This document shows positions 1 to 8,678 of a DNA stretch of 64,000 nucleotides, in pieces. A model generated the notes under the pieces. The model saw nothing but the letters and a program-made list of their open reading frames with translations, ran no database searches and was not told where the DNA came from. The stretch covers positions 372,001 through 436,000 of the forward strand of contig CAVULO010000011.1 of the NCBI GenBank assembly GCA_963742345.1. The letters are read 5' to 3'. The position numbers were made by a program, and so were the translations under genes. This DNA is from Pseudolabrys sp963742345 (GTDB lineage Bacteria; Pseudomonadota; Alphaproteobacteria; Rhizobiales; Xanthobacteraceae). Each line of letters starts with the position of its first letter. Within the stretch, counting starts at the first letter, position 1.

Positions 1-923
1 ATGGCGCGATTCTGCGCGTGCGCAGCGCCTCGGTGATCTCCGCCGGCAATGCGGCGTGACATTTCGGGAAGAATAACGGTGCCGGCGGCAATGCCGATAA
101 CGCCGATCGGCAACTGATTGAGCCGGTCGGCATAATAAAGTGCAGACAATGCGCCCGCCGGCAGAAAACTTGCAATAATTGTGTCTGCAAATAACGCGAG
201 TTGCACGCCAGCCGAACCGAGAATTGCCGGACCGAGCGCGCGGAAAAATTTTCGCACATCGGCGTCAAGCTCGGGCCAACGGAACCTTGCCAATACTCCG
301 GCGATACTTGCATCGCCCGCGACCAGCAAAAATTCGAGAATACCGGCGACGAGAACGCCCCACGCCGCTGCATGACCGGCAGTCGGAAAGAAAGCTGCCA
401 ATGCAAGCGCAAGCATGAGCGAAAGATTGAGCAGAATTGGAGCGGCGGCAGCAGCCGCGAAACGCTGCAATGCGTTGAGGATGCCACCATAGAGCGTCAC
501 TAAAGTGATCAACAGCAGGTAGGGAAACGTGATGCGCGTGAGTTCTACCGCGAGCGCAAATCGTCCGGGGTCGCGCGCAAAGCCCGGCGCCAGCACATCG
601 ATCACGGCCGGTGTGAATATCAGCGCCACCGCCAGCAATAAAATCTGGCTTGCGAGAAGCAGTGTGAAGATGCGATCTGCGAATTGCCCGGCTCGCGCGG
701 CCCCACCCTCCTCGCGGATGCGCGCGTAGGCTGGCACGAACGCTGCATTGAAGGCGCCTTCGGCGAATATGGCGCGGAAGTGGTTGGGCAGGCGCAGCGC
801 AACAAAAAAGGCGTCGGCAACCGGTCCGGCGCCCAATACCGCTGCCAAAATAATGTCTCGAATGAACCCGCTGATACGCGAGAGCAGCGTAAAGCCGCCA
901 ACCGTTAGAATGCGTTCAATCAT
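1..923 (-). CDS. murJ: Lipid II flippase MurJ (5' part, runs off window)
   Basis: About 307 codons of an integral membrane protein of the MurJ/MviN family, which flips lipid II across the inner membrane for peptidoglycan synthesis. The frame starts at the ATG complementary to 921-923 (MIERILTVGG) and stays open to base 1, so the C-terminal part lies outside the window. The N-terminal family signature is visible: SRISGFIRDIILAAVLG followed by ADAFFVALRLPNHFR and AEGAFNAAFVPAY, then repeated hydrophobic segments. It is divergent from manC with a 143-bp gap. It is normally a housekeeping gene and is more likely the chromosomal flank of the polysaccharide locus than its Wzx flippase. Family assignment is firm. 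Confidence 0.93.
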   Translation of the reverse strand, partial: MIERILTVGGFTLLSRISGFIRDIILAAVLGAGPVADAFFVALRLPNHFRAIFAEGAFNAAFVPAYARIREEGGAARAGQFADRIFTLLLASQILLLAVALIFTPAVIDVLAPGFARDPGRFALAVELTRITFPYLLLITLVTLYGGILNALQRFAAAAAAPILLNLSLMLALALAAFFPTAGHAAAWGVLVAGILEFLLVAGDASIAGVLARFRWPELDADVRKFFRALGPAILGSAGVQLALFADTIIASFLPAGALSALYYADRLNQLPIGVIGIAAGTVILPEMSRRIAGGDHRGAAHAQNRA

Positions 924-963
924 CGGGGAAGGTCCCTGCTCCCGCGCAAAAACACTGCCAATT

Positions 964-1027
964 AATTGTCTTAAGGTTTATGCCACGATAGCGATAGTCA
1001 GGTACCTGGAACTGCCTTAAGACAATT
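964..1027. promoter_or_regulatory. Perfect 13-bp inverted repeat in the murJ-manC intergenic region
   Basis: AATTGTCTTAAGG at 964-976 is matched exactly by CCTTAAGACAATT at 1015-1027, with a 38-bp spacer. It lies between the divergent murJ and manC starts and ends 39 bases before the manC ATG. No T-run follows, and the arms are too far apart for a classic terminator, so paired operator sites or an mRNA structure in the manC leader are the simplest readings. The binding factor is unknown. Confidence 0.55.
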
Positions 1028-1066
1028 CCGCCCCGAAACAAAGAGTCTCGAGCCGACCGCAAGTCT

Positions 1067-2479
1067 ATGCCCTCACCGATCATCCCCATTTTGCTGGCCG
1101 GCGGCGCCGGGACCAGGCTTTGGCCGGTGTCGCGAGACGCCCTACCGAAGCAATTCCTGCCTTTGGTGGGTGACAGGTCGACCTACCAGGAGACCCTGCT
1201 TCGCGTGCAGGATCCAATGTTTGCGCCGCCGATCGTCATCACCGGGCCAAACTTCCATTTTTTCGCGCGCCGGCAGGCCGAGGAAGTCGGCGTCGAGGCA
1301 ACCGTCCTGATCGAGCCTTTGCGGCGCGATTCCGGCCCGGCCATAGCAGCGGCGACGGCGATCGCTGCCATCCGCGACCCGCAGGCCGTGGTGCTGGCGC
1401 TCGCGGCTGACCACATTATTCTCGACGTCGAAGCATTCCGTGCCACTTGTCGCGCCGGCCGCGCCGCTGCTGAAGCCGGACGCATTGTCACCTTCGGCAT
1501 CAAGCCGACCGAGCCTAAAACGAGCTACGGCTATATTCTTCCTGGTGAAGCGATTGGCAGCGACGGCGTGCACGCCGTCAAAAGTTTCGTTGAAAAGCCG
1601 GATCCCGCAACTGCCGCCCGTTACGTACGCGAAGGCTATTTGTGGAACTCCGGCAACTTCCTTTTCCGCGCCGACGTATTGCTATCCGAGCTCGATCGGC
1701 TCGAGCCAGAGATGGCCACCGCGATCAAAGAGGCAGTTGCGAATGCCAGCAACGATCTTGGCTTCCTCCGCCTGCAGCCGGAAGCCTTCGCGCGAGCACA
1801 GCAGAAATCCATTGACTATGCCGTGATGGAAAAAACCGATCGCGCCGCGGTCGTGGCGGGACAATTCCGCTGGTCAGATATCGGCAGCTGGGACGCGCTG
1901 TTCGACATTACACCGCGCAATTCTGCGGGCAACGTGCTGCATGGTCCGGTCGTGGCCATGGACGCCCGCGATTGTGTGATCCATTCCGATCAGCGCCTGA
2001 CGGCCGTGGTTGGCGTTAATGACCTTGTAGTGGTGAGCACCTCCGACGCCGTGATGGTGGTGCCGCGCGCGCGCGCGCAGGAGGTGCGCGAACTCGTCAA
2101 CAAGCTCAAGGCAGGAAAAAGGCCGGAGGCGACCGATCATAAGCGGGTCCACCGGCCTTGGGGCTACTACGAGTCGATTGACATGGGCGAGCGCTTTCAG
2201 GTCAAGCGCATCGTTGTCAATCCCGGCGGTATTCTGTCACTGCAAAAACACCGGCACCGCGCCGAACATTGGGTTGTTGTGCGAGGAACGGCCGAGGTCA
2301 CCATCGGTGAGCAAGTCCGCGCGGTGCATGAAAATAAGTCGGTTTATATCCCAATTGGCAGCGTACACCGGATGGCCAATAAGGGAAAAATCCCTCTCGA
2401 ATTAATCGAGGTGCAAACCGGCAGCTACCTCGGCGAGGACGATATCGAACGGCTCGAGGACGTGTATAAGCGCACCTGA
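1067..2479 (+). CDS. manC: Mannose-1-phosphate guanylyltransferase / mannose-6-phosphate isomerase (ManC/XanB type)
   Basis: Makes GDP-mannose from mannose-1-phosphate; the C-terminal cupin may also isomerise fructose-6-phosphate to mannose-6-phosphate. The 470 residues are the usual length of the bifunctional type II family. The nucleotidyltransferase signature GGAGTRLWPVSRDALPKQF lies near residues 12-30 and the sugar-binding FVEKP motif near residue 175. The cupin signature is around residues 385-410 (NPGGILSLQKHRHRAEHWVVV), with the metal-binding histidines and glutamate. It is the only plus-strand gene at this end and converges on cysNC with a 42-bp gap. No GDP-mannose-modifying enzyme (gmd, fcl, rmd) is seen in the window, so its product is probably used as mannose or modified elsewhere. 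Confidence 0.95.
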   Translation: MPSPIIPILLAGGAGTRLWPVSRDALPKQFLPLVGDRSTYQETLLRVQDPMFAPPIVITGPNFHFFARRQAEEVGVEATVLIEPLRRDSGPAIAAATAIAAIRDPQAVVLALAADHIILDVEAFRATCRAGRAAAEAGRIVTFGIKPTEPKTSYGYILPGEAIGSDGVHAVKSFVEKPDPATAARYVREGYLWNSGNFLFRADVLLSELDRLEPEMATAIKEAVANASNDLGFLRLQPEAFARAQQKSIDYAVMEKTDRAAVVAGQFRWSDIGSWDALFDITPRNSAGNVLHGPVVAMDARDCVIHSDQRLTAVVGVNDLVVVSTSDAVMVVPRARAQEVRELVNKLKAGKRPEATDHKRVHRPWGYYESIDMGERFQVKRIVVNPGGILSLQKHRHRAEHWVVVRGTAEVTIGEQVRAVHENKSVYIPIGSVHRMANKGKIPLELIEVQTGSYLGEDDIERLEDVYKRT

Positions 2480-2521
2480 TGGTTGTCGCTCTTCGGTACG
2501 CACGTCGAAACAACCGTTGGT

Positions 2522-4420
2522 TTAGATGATCAAGCGCCGGACCAATTCGTCGATGACATGGTTGGCTAATTTTTCCGGACTATCACGTCCGGCGAAAAGA
2601 TGTAGCTCGGCATTTTCCGGAATTTCGTAGGGTTGATCAACGCCCGTAAAATTTTTGATTTCGCCGGCCAAGGCACGCCGATAAAGACCCTTCGGATCGC
2701 GCGCAATGCACTCGTCGATCGGTGTATCGACGAAGATTTCCACAAACTCGCCGGTATCGAGTAATTCGCGCACCATTCGGCGTTCCGCACGAAACGGCGA
2801 TATGAACGAGCAGAGCACAATGAGCCCTGCATCGGTCATCAGCTTGGCCACTTCGCCGACGCGACGGATATTTTCAACGCGATCCGGTTCGGTAAAGCCA
2901 AGATCCCTATTCAAGCCGTGACGCACATTGTCGCCGTCCAGCATCACTGTGTGAATTCCGCGCGCGTGCAATCCGGCCTCCACAAGATTGGCTATAGTGG
3001 ATTTTCCCGCGCCAGGAAGCCCGGTGAACCACAACACCGCTGAACGATGGTGCATGAGTCGCGAACGCTCAAGCTTGCTTACGGTCAGATTCTGGTGGTG
3101 GATATTGGTGGCCCGGCGTAACGCAAAATCGATCATCCCCGCTGCGACGGTTTCGTTTGAATAGCGGTCAATAAGAATGAAGGCGCCAGTATTACGGTTG
3201 TCCGCGTAGGAATCGAATGCGACCGGCCTGGATAGCGAAAGATTGCAGATACCAACCTCGTTCAGGGCTAACGTCTTGGCGGCAAGCTTCGCCAGCGTGT
3301 TAACGTCGAGCTGATGCTTGAGCTCGGTGACGGTCGCACCGAGGGTATTGTTGTTTATCTTGATCAGGTAGGATCGTCCCGGCTGCAACCTGTTGGCCGA
3401 CATCCATACCATGTGGGCCGCGAATTGGTCAGCGACCTGTGCACGGTCGCGCACGGCGACGAAAATATCGCCGCGCGCCACGTCGATTTCCTCCGAAAGC
3501 GTGATGGTCACCGCCTCGCCGGCACGGGCAGCGTCGAAATTGCCGCCGGCGCCGACAATCGCCTTGATACAAGTGGTCTGGCCGGAAGGCAGCACCGCAA
3601 TCTCGTCGCCGGTCTTTATGCTGCCGCTGACGACTGTTCCGGCAAAACCGCGGAAATCGGAATTTGGCCGATTGACCCATTGTACCGGTAACCGAAACGG
3701 TTTGGCCGCCAGATCATCGTCCACATTGATCGTCTCTAGGTACTCAAGAAGATGCTGACCTGTGTACCAGCGCGTATGTTGGCTGCGTGACGATACATTG
3801 TCGCCAAATCGTGCCGAAATCGGGATCGCCTTGATTTCCTTGAAGTCGAGAGCCGCGGCAAAGCCGACGAAGCTCGACGAAATCTCATTGAACACCGCTT
3901 GATCGAAATCGACCAGATCCATTTTGTTCACTGCAAGCACTATGTAACGAATACCCAAGAGACTCGCGATGACGGCGTGCCGTCGTGTCTGGCTGAGCAA
4001 TCCTTTGCGGGCATCAACCAATAAAACAGCAAGGTCGGCGGTGGACGCACCCGTCGCCATATTGCGGGTGTATTGCTCATGGCCTGGCGTGTCGGCGACA
4101 ATAAAGGCGCGCCGCTTGGTCGAAAAATAGCGGTAGGCCACGTCGATGGTGATGCCCTGCTCGCGCTCAGCTTCCAGGCCGTCGAGCAGCAGCGCGAAAT
4201 CGACATCGACGCCAACTGTGCCGTGCTTCTTCGAGTCGCGTTCAAGTGCCGCCAGATGGTCTTCGAATATGAGGTCCTGTTCATGGAGCAGTCTACCGAT
4301 CAATGTCGATTTCCCGTCATCAACCGAGCCACACGTGAGGAATCGCAAGACCGGACGCGTGTCGATATCGTTGGCGCGCGAGAGGGCACCGGTTGAGGCA
4401 CGTAGCGAACGTTCCATCAA
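2522..4420 (-). CDS. cysNC: Bifunctional sulfate adenylyltransferase subunit 1 / APS kinase (CysN-CysC, NodQ type)
   Basis: The GTPase half drives ATP sulfurylase and the kinase half phosphorylates APS to PAPS, the sulfuryl donor. The N-terminal translation-GTPase domain shows GSVDDGKSTLIGRLL (residues about 31-45), DTPGHEQYTRNM (about 112-123) and NKMD. The C-terminal APS kinase begins near residue 455 with P-loop GLPGAGKST. At 632 residues it matches the fused CysN/C or NodQ form, as opposed to separate CysN and CysC. The ATG overlaps the cysD stop by four bases (ATGA), so the two are translationally coupled. It is the last gene of the long minus-strand operon. Its position in a polysaccharide locus, together with sulfotransferase genes at 62.5-64 kb, favours PAPS for sulfation over assimilation only; this is inference. 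Confidence 0.95.
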   Translation of the reverse strand: MMERSLRASTGALSRANDIDTRPVLRFLTCGSVDDGKSTLIGRLLHEQDLIFEDHLAALERDSKKHGTVGVDVDFALLLDGLEAEREQGITIDVAYRYFSTKRRAFIVADTPGHEQYTRNMATGASTADLAVLLVDARKGLLSQTRRHAVIASLLGIRYIVLAVNKMDLVDFDQAVFNEISSSFVGFAAALDFKEIKAIPISARFGDNVSSRSQHTRWYTGQHLLEYLETINVDDDLAAKPFRLPVQWVNRPNSDFRGFAGTVVSGSIKTGDEIAVLPSGQTTCIKAIVGAGGNFDAARAGEAVTITLSEEIDVARGDIFVAVRDRAQVADQFAAHMVWMSANRLQPGRSYLIKINNNTLGATVTELKHQLDVNTLAKLAAKTLALNEVGICNLSLSRPVAFDSYADNRNTGAFILIDRYSNETVAAGMIDFALRRATNIHHQNLTVSKLERSRLMHHRSAVLWFTGLPGAGKSTIANLVEAGLHARGIHTVMLDGDNVRHGLNRDLGFTEPDRVENIRRVGEVAKLMTDAGLIVLCSFISPFRAERRMVRELLDTGEFVEIFVDTPIDECIARDPKGLYRRALAGEIKNFTGVDQPYEIPENAELHLFAGRDSPEKLANHVIDELVRRLII

Positions 4421-5328
4421 AAATAGCCTTCGCGTTTCTTTTTCTCCATCGACCCGGATTCGTCGTGATCGATGACGCGGCCTTGCCGCTCGGAGGTTCT
4501 CGATTGACGCATCTCGGCGATGATGGCGTCGATCGTCGTCGCGTTCGAACGCATCGCACCGGTTAGCGGATAGCAGCCAAGAGTGCGAAAGCGGACGCGC
4601 ATCATGTGTGGTGTCTCGCCGGGCGTGAGTGGCAGGCGATCGTCATCGGCCATGATCAACGCGCCGTCGCGCTCGACAATCGGCCGCTCCTTGGCGAAAT
4701 AGAGCGGCACGACCGGGATATTCTCAGCCCTGATGTATTCCCACACATCGAGCTCCGTCCAATTAGACAATGGAAACACACGCATGGATTCGTTGGCGTT
4801 GATGCGGGTATTAAACAGCTTCCAGAGTTCGGGCCGTTGATTGCGCGGATCCCAACCGTGAGCCGTCGAACGGTGCGAGAATATGCGCTCCTTTGCACGG
4901 CTTTTTTCTTCGTCCCGACGAGCACCGCCAAAGGCGACGTCAAATTTCCACTTGTCCAGCGCTTGGCGCAGGCCTTCCGTCTTCATGACCTGGGTATGAA
5001 GTGCCGAACCAGATACGGCCGGGGAAATCCCACGTTTGAGGCCCTCTTCATTGATGTGCACCAAAAGATCCATACCGAGCCGCGCCGCCGTTTCGTCCCG
5101 GAATGCAATCATCTCGCGAAATTTCCAGGTCGTATCTATGTGCAGCAAAGGGAACGGCGGCTTGCCCGGAGCAAACGCTTTTTGCGCGATGTGCAGCATC
5201 GCACTTGAATCCTTGCCGATAGAATAGAGCATGACCGGGTTACGGAATTCGGCCACGGCTTCGCGGATAATATGTATTGCCTCCGCTTCAAGACGAGACA
5301 AGCGGATGTTTTGATTACGCCAATTCAT
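4417..5328 (-). CDS. cysD: Sulfate adenylyltransferase subunit 2 (CysD/NodP)
   Basis: Catalytic small subunit of ATP sulfurylase; it makes APS from ATP and sulfate together with CysN. The 303 residues are normal for the family. The PP-loop of the N-type ATP pyrophosphatase fold, SIGKDSSAMLH, is near residues 36-46. The family-typical RRDEEKSRAKER segment and the C-terminal LGCYPLTGA are present. It overlaps cysNC by four bases. A 158-bp gap separates it from the upstream aminotransferase gene, the largest in this part of the operon, so an internal promoter is possible, but I do not see a convincing one. Identification is firm. Confidence 0.95.
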   Translation of the reverse strand: MNWRNQNIRLSRLEAEAIHIIREAVAEFRNPVMLYSIGKDSSAMLHIAQKAFAPGKPPFPLLHIDTTWKFREMIAFRDETAARLGMDLLVHINEEGLKRGISPAVSGSALHTQVMKTEGLRQALDKWKFDVAFGGARRDEEKSRAKERIFSHRSTAHGWDPRNQRPELWKLFNTRINANESMRVFPLSNWTELDVWEYIRAENIPVVPLYFAKERPIVERDGALIMADDDRLPLTPGETPHMMRVRFRTLGCYPLTGAMRSNATTIDAIIAEMRQSRTSERQGRVIDHDESGSMEKKKREGYF

Positions 5329-5485
5329 TTTGTTATTCGAATACTACGCGGTGCAGTGTTGTTCGACCTTGGTTTATTCTTTCTAATCAACAATTCCCGT
5401 TCCGTCCTCAACACGAAACGCGCTATAGCAAGCGCGCGCACTCAAACCGCAGCGAAGTTGAACGCGGCCGCGCGACGTCTACCGA

Positions 5486-6634
5486 TCACTTCTTGAGCGC
5501 ACGGCGGGTCGCATCGATAATCCGATCCTGAGTCGCGGGGTCGAGGTACGCGTGCATCGGCAGGCTGATGACTTCCGCGGCCAGCCGATCGCTCACGGTG
5601 ACCCCGCCTTTACCGACTGGAAAATGTTTGTAGGCTTGCTGACGGTGTAGCGGGATCGGGTAATAGATCGCCGTCGGGATTCCTTCCGCCTTCAGTGTCG
5701 CGGCAAGCGCATCGCGCCGCCCGCCAGATACCCGTATCGTGTACTGGGCCCAAACAGACGTAGATCCAGCGGACACAGTCGGAACCGTCACGACATCCCC
5801 AAGCCCCTCGCTGTAGCGGCGCGCGATTTTATTGCGGGCGTCGATTTCGTCCGGGAAAATTTTCAATTTCTCGCTGAGAATTGCCGCCTGGATAGTGTCT
5901 AGACGCGAAGCCAGTCCGATGCGGATGTTGTCGTATTTATCACTGCCTTGCCCGTGCACCCGTATGCTTTTGAGCGCATCGGCAATCCCGTCATCATCGG
6001 TCATCACCGCGCCTCCGTCGCCATAGCACCCAAGCGGCTTGGCGGGGAAGAAACTGGTCGCGGTGGCGTGCCCGAAGGTGCCTAATCGACGATTGTTGTA
6101 AGCCGCGCCGAAGCCCTGCGCGGCATCATCCAGAACCACCAGGTTTTCGGCTTTTGCGGCAGCCCCGATAGCGCCATGGTCAGCCGACAAGCCGAACAAA
6201 TCGACCGGGATAATGGCCTTCGGCTTTAACCCAGCCTCTTTTGCCGCCGCGACGGCGCCTGCAATACCTTTCACATCGATATTGAAGGTCGCTGCATCGA
6301 CATCGACAAATACCGGCGTTGCGCCGACCAACGCCGCCACTTCCGCAGTCGCGCAAAAGGTAAACGACGGGCACAACACTGCATCTCCGGGCCCCACTTC
6401 CATCGCCCGCAAGGCAAGCACCAGTGCGTCGGTCCCGCTTGCACAGGTCACCACATGCCGGGCGCCACAGAACGCAGCGAGCTCCATCTCGAAGGCTTTC
6501 ACTTCGGGTCCCAGAATAAACTGGCAATGATTCAGCACGCGGGCGACCGCCGCATCGACAGCGGGCCCAAGCCGCCGCCGCTGTGCAGCAACGTCAATGA
6601 ACGGAATGGGTGGAAGGTTGGTGCGCAAATTCAT
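5486..6634 (-). CDS. DegT/DnrJ/EryC1 aminotransferase, WbpE/WlbC-like
   Basis: PLP-dependent sugar aminotransferase. The sequence closely resembles WbpE/WlbC, which transaminates UDP-2-acetamido-2-deoxy-3-oxo-glucuronate to the 3-amino sugar. Resembling segments are ILGPEVKAFE, CASGTDALVLAL, DDAAQGFGAAY, the PLP-lysine region SFFPAKPLGCYGDGGA (Lys near residue 195), RLDTIQAAIL and IPTAIYYPIPLH. The ATG at 6634 (MNLRTN) has a GGA about eight bases upstream; a GTG at 6658 in the same frame would add eight residues. It is adjacent to a Gfo/Idh-type dehydrogenase (6664-7662), but the true WlbA and WlbB homologues are 37 kb away at the head of the same operon. The family is certain and the substrate is inferred. 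Confidence 0.9.
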   Translation of the reverse strand: MNLRTNLPPIPFIDVAAQRRRLGPAVDAAVARVLNHCQFILGPEVKAFEMELAAFCGARHVVTCASGTDALVLALRAMEVGPGDAVLCPSFTFCATAEVAALVGATPVFVDVDAATFNIDVKGIAGAVAAAKEAGLKPKAIIPVDLFGLSADHGAIGAAAKAENLVVLDDAAQGFGAAYNNRRLGTFGHATATSFFPAKPLGCYGDGGAVMTDDDGIADALKSIRVHGQGSDKYDNIRIGLASRLDTIQAAILSEKLKIFPDEIDARNKIARRYSEGLGDVVTVPTVSAGSTSVWAQYTIRVSGGRRDALAATLKAEGIPTAIYYPIPLHRQQAYKHFPVGKGGVTVSDRLAAEVISLPMHAYLDPATQDRIIDATRRALKK

Positions 6635-6663
6635 TGCAGCGTCCGCACTGAAAACCACGCCTG

Positions 6664-7662
6664 TCAGCCGACGACAGCGCGCGGGCCTTTCCGTTGAGCG
6701 GGCGTGACTGCTGTCGGGCGCGCGCTAAGACAGCGCGTCGCAATCTCAAGGCTTGCAACGGCTTCCTCGCCGGTCACCGCCGGGGCAGTTCCCGAGCGTA
6801 CGGCGCGCAGGAAGGCCAACAGCTCCGAACGCAGCGGCTCGGCGTGCCCGACCGACAGATGACGCATCGAATAGCTGCCGTCCGGCTGGAAGCCGAAACA
6901 TTCGGTAACCTGGCGCGTCAGCAAATCCCCGGTCACATACTTGCCGCGCGTGGCGACAGTGACGTTTCTCGCCTTGAATGGTGTCAGCCAATTGGTGTTG
7001 ATGTGCGCCAGAACGCCAGATGCGGTACGAAATTGCAGAAGCGCAATATCTTCGCGCTCGGCGACCGCGCTGGAGAGCTGTGGTTGCACCTCGATGATGT
7101 CTGAATCGGTGAACCAGCGGATCAGATCAATATCGTGAACCGCAAGGTCGATTACCACACCGACATTCGACATCCGCGGCGGGAACGGCCCGACGCGAGT
7201 GATCGCAATCGAGAGAATATCCTCATCACGGATCGCTTCCTTGATCGCTTCGACAGCGGGATTGAAGCGTTCGACATGACCGACCATCAAAGTCACGCCC
7301 GCACGGCGCGCCGCGACGATAATTTCCCGCCCCTCTTCCACCGACGAGGCGATTGGCTTTTCCACCATAACGTGGACGCCGCGCGCAATGCAGGCAAGCG
7401 CGATATCGCGATGCAGGTGAGTGGGTGCTGCAATAGTGATCGCGTCGACATCACGATCCAGCAAGTCGCCAACATCGGCGACGGCGGCGCAGCCCAGGGT
7501 ACGCGCGACGAATTCAGCCTGCTTGCGATCGGGATCGGCGACGCCAACCAATTCAGTACCGGGCAATCCGGCGAAGACGCGAGCATGATTGCTGCCCATG
7601 ACGCCGACGCCGACGACGCCCACACGCAACGGACGCTCCGCGCTTGCTGCTGACTGCATCAT
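6664..7662 (-). CDS. Gfo/Idh/MocA-family sugar dehydrogenase
   Basis: NAD(P)-dependent oxidoreductase acting on a sugar or sugar nucleotide. The N-terminal Rossmann motif VGVVGVGVMGSNHARVF is followed by the family EKPIA motif and by GHVERFNPA. The C-terminal domain carries DLAVHDIDLIRW, the usual substrate-side histidine region. The open frame extends to 7701, but MMQSAASAERP at 7662 is the first start that leaves a normal N-terminus. It sits just upstream of the WbpE-like aminotransferase, so the pair could form an oxidation-transamination unit (3-keto, then 3-amino). The substrate is not determinable from sequence alone. Confidence 0.85.
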   Translation of the reverse strand: MMQSAASAERPLRVGVVGVGVMGSNHARVFAGLPGTELVGVADPDRKQAEFVARTLGCAAVADVGDLLDRDVDAITIAAPTHLHRDIALACIARGVHVMVEKPIASSVEEGREIIVAARRAGVTLMVGHVERFNPAVEAIKEAIRDEDILSIAITRVGPFPPRMSNVGVVIDLAVHDIDLIRWFTDSDIIEVQPQLSSAVAEREDIALLQFRTASGVLAHINTNWLTPFKARNVTVATRGKYVTGDLLTRQVTECFGFQPDGSYSMRHLSVGHAEPLRSELLAFLRAVRSGTAPAVTGEEAVASLEIATRCLSARPTAVTPAQRKGPRAVVG

Positions 7663-7817
7663 GTCTCGATGGTATCCCCACGCCCCAGTACTAACTCTCA
7701 TCCCCTAGCATGGCATCGCACGGCTGGCGACTACCCCTCGGATGCCGAGGCGAACACGTTTTGATTCAAAGCGTTACAAACAGATAATTTCGCGCGGGCA
7801 ATACGCATGATGGGGGT

Positions 7818-8570
7818 CTATTCAGCGGCGCGCGAAGCAGGAACCGCGAGTCGCAAGCCTGTTGCAATGGCGTCATCCCGAAAAGATTTCACCGCCGCGA
7901 GCGAAAGTTCGGCCGCCGTCATGGTGGCAAGCGCGGGAAGTTTCTTGAGCACGTCGGCGGGAGCGGTAATGATGTGACAGCCCATCGCGTCGGCCTCCAC
8001 CACGTTGAAGACCTCGCGCGTGGACGCCCAGATGATCTCGACATTGCGGGTTTTGCGCGCGCGGGCAATGGCATCCTTCATGATCGGCCGATAATCAATG
8101 CCAAAGTCGGCCAGCCGGCCAGCGAACACCGACACGCAGGAAGGCGCACCATCATCCAGCGCTTCGACCGCGCGGGCGACCTGCTCGCCGGTGAAGATCG
8201 CAGTCATGTTGATCTTGACGCCCTCACGCGAGAGCGTGCGCACCGCCTCGAACAGCGGCTCGCCGCGCGTATTCGTCACCGGCAATTTCACGTAGACATT
8301 CTTGCCCCACGCTGTGATCACGCGCGCCTGCGCGACCATTTCCGGCACGTCGTCGGAAAAGACTTCGAACGAGATGTGCCGGTCCGGTACCGCAGTAACA
8401 AGCTCGCGCGCATAGGCTGCATACTCGCTCACGCCGGCCTTCTTGAGCAGTGACGGATTGGTGGTGAAGCCCGCGATCCACGGCTGCTTGGCCATCTCGA
8501 CGATCTGCGCCTTGTCGGCGCCGTCGGTGAATAGCTTGACCTTAAGTTGTGCCAACGTTGGAGCGGTCAT
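7818..8570 (-). CDS. Transaldolase / fructose-6-phosphate aldolase family protein
   Basis: Small class I aldolase of the transaldolase superfamily, 250 residues from the ATG at 8570 (MTAPTLAQLKVKLFTDGADK). Visible family features are LFTDGAD, GFTTNPSLLKKAG, the Schiff-base lysine strand VYVKLPVTN (Lys near residue 93-95), GVKINMTAIFT and IIWASTREVFNV. The in-frame extension to 8639 has no family character. The length fits the short FSA/TalC-like or polysaccharide-locus branch, not the 320-residue TalB. In this operon, between two sugar-nucleotide modules, it may supply a precursor sugar, but the reaction is unknown. Gaps of 108 bp upstream and 155 bp downstream are long for this operon. Confidence 0.88.
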   Translation of the reverse strand: MTAPTLAQLKVKLFTDGADKAQIVEMAKQPWIAGFTTNPSLLKKAGVSEYAAYARELVTAVPDRHISFEVFSDDVPEMVAQARVITAWGKNVYVKLPVTNTRGEPLFEAVRTLSREGVKINMTAIFTGEQVARAVEALDDGAPSCVSVFAGRLADFGIDYRPIMKDAIARARKTRNVEIIWASTREVFNVVEADAMGCHIITAPADVLKKLPALATMTAAELSLAAVKSFRDDAIATGLRLAVPASRAAE

Positions 8571-8678
8571 GATTCGTCTAATCCTGTGGTTCCGTGCGAG
8601 AGCCACCCTAATATAGGACGGTTGATTGGCGCGATCCAATGCGTCCCGAAGGGTATCCCCTATGGAACCGTAAACTGA

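Noticed and set aside
1..923. MurJ homologue as the Wzx flippase of the locus
   Set aside because: Sequence is typical MurJ at the edge of the locus and in divergent orientation, not a polysaccharide-specific Wzx.
2480..2521. Bidirectional terminator between manC and cysNC
   Set aside because: Only a weak pairing (GGTTGT with ACAACC) and no T-run; not enough to call.
4606..5208. 200-codon plus-strand frame inside cysD
   Set aside because: Antisense to a clear CysD; low-complexity composition and no motif.
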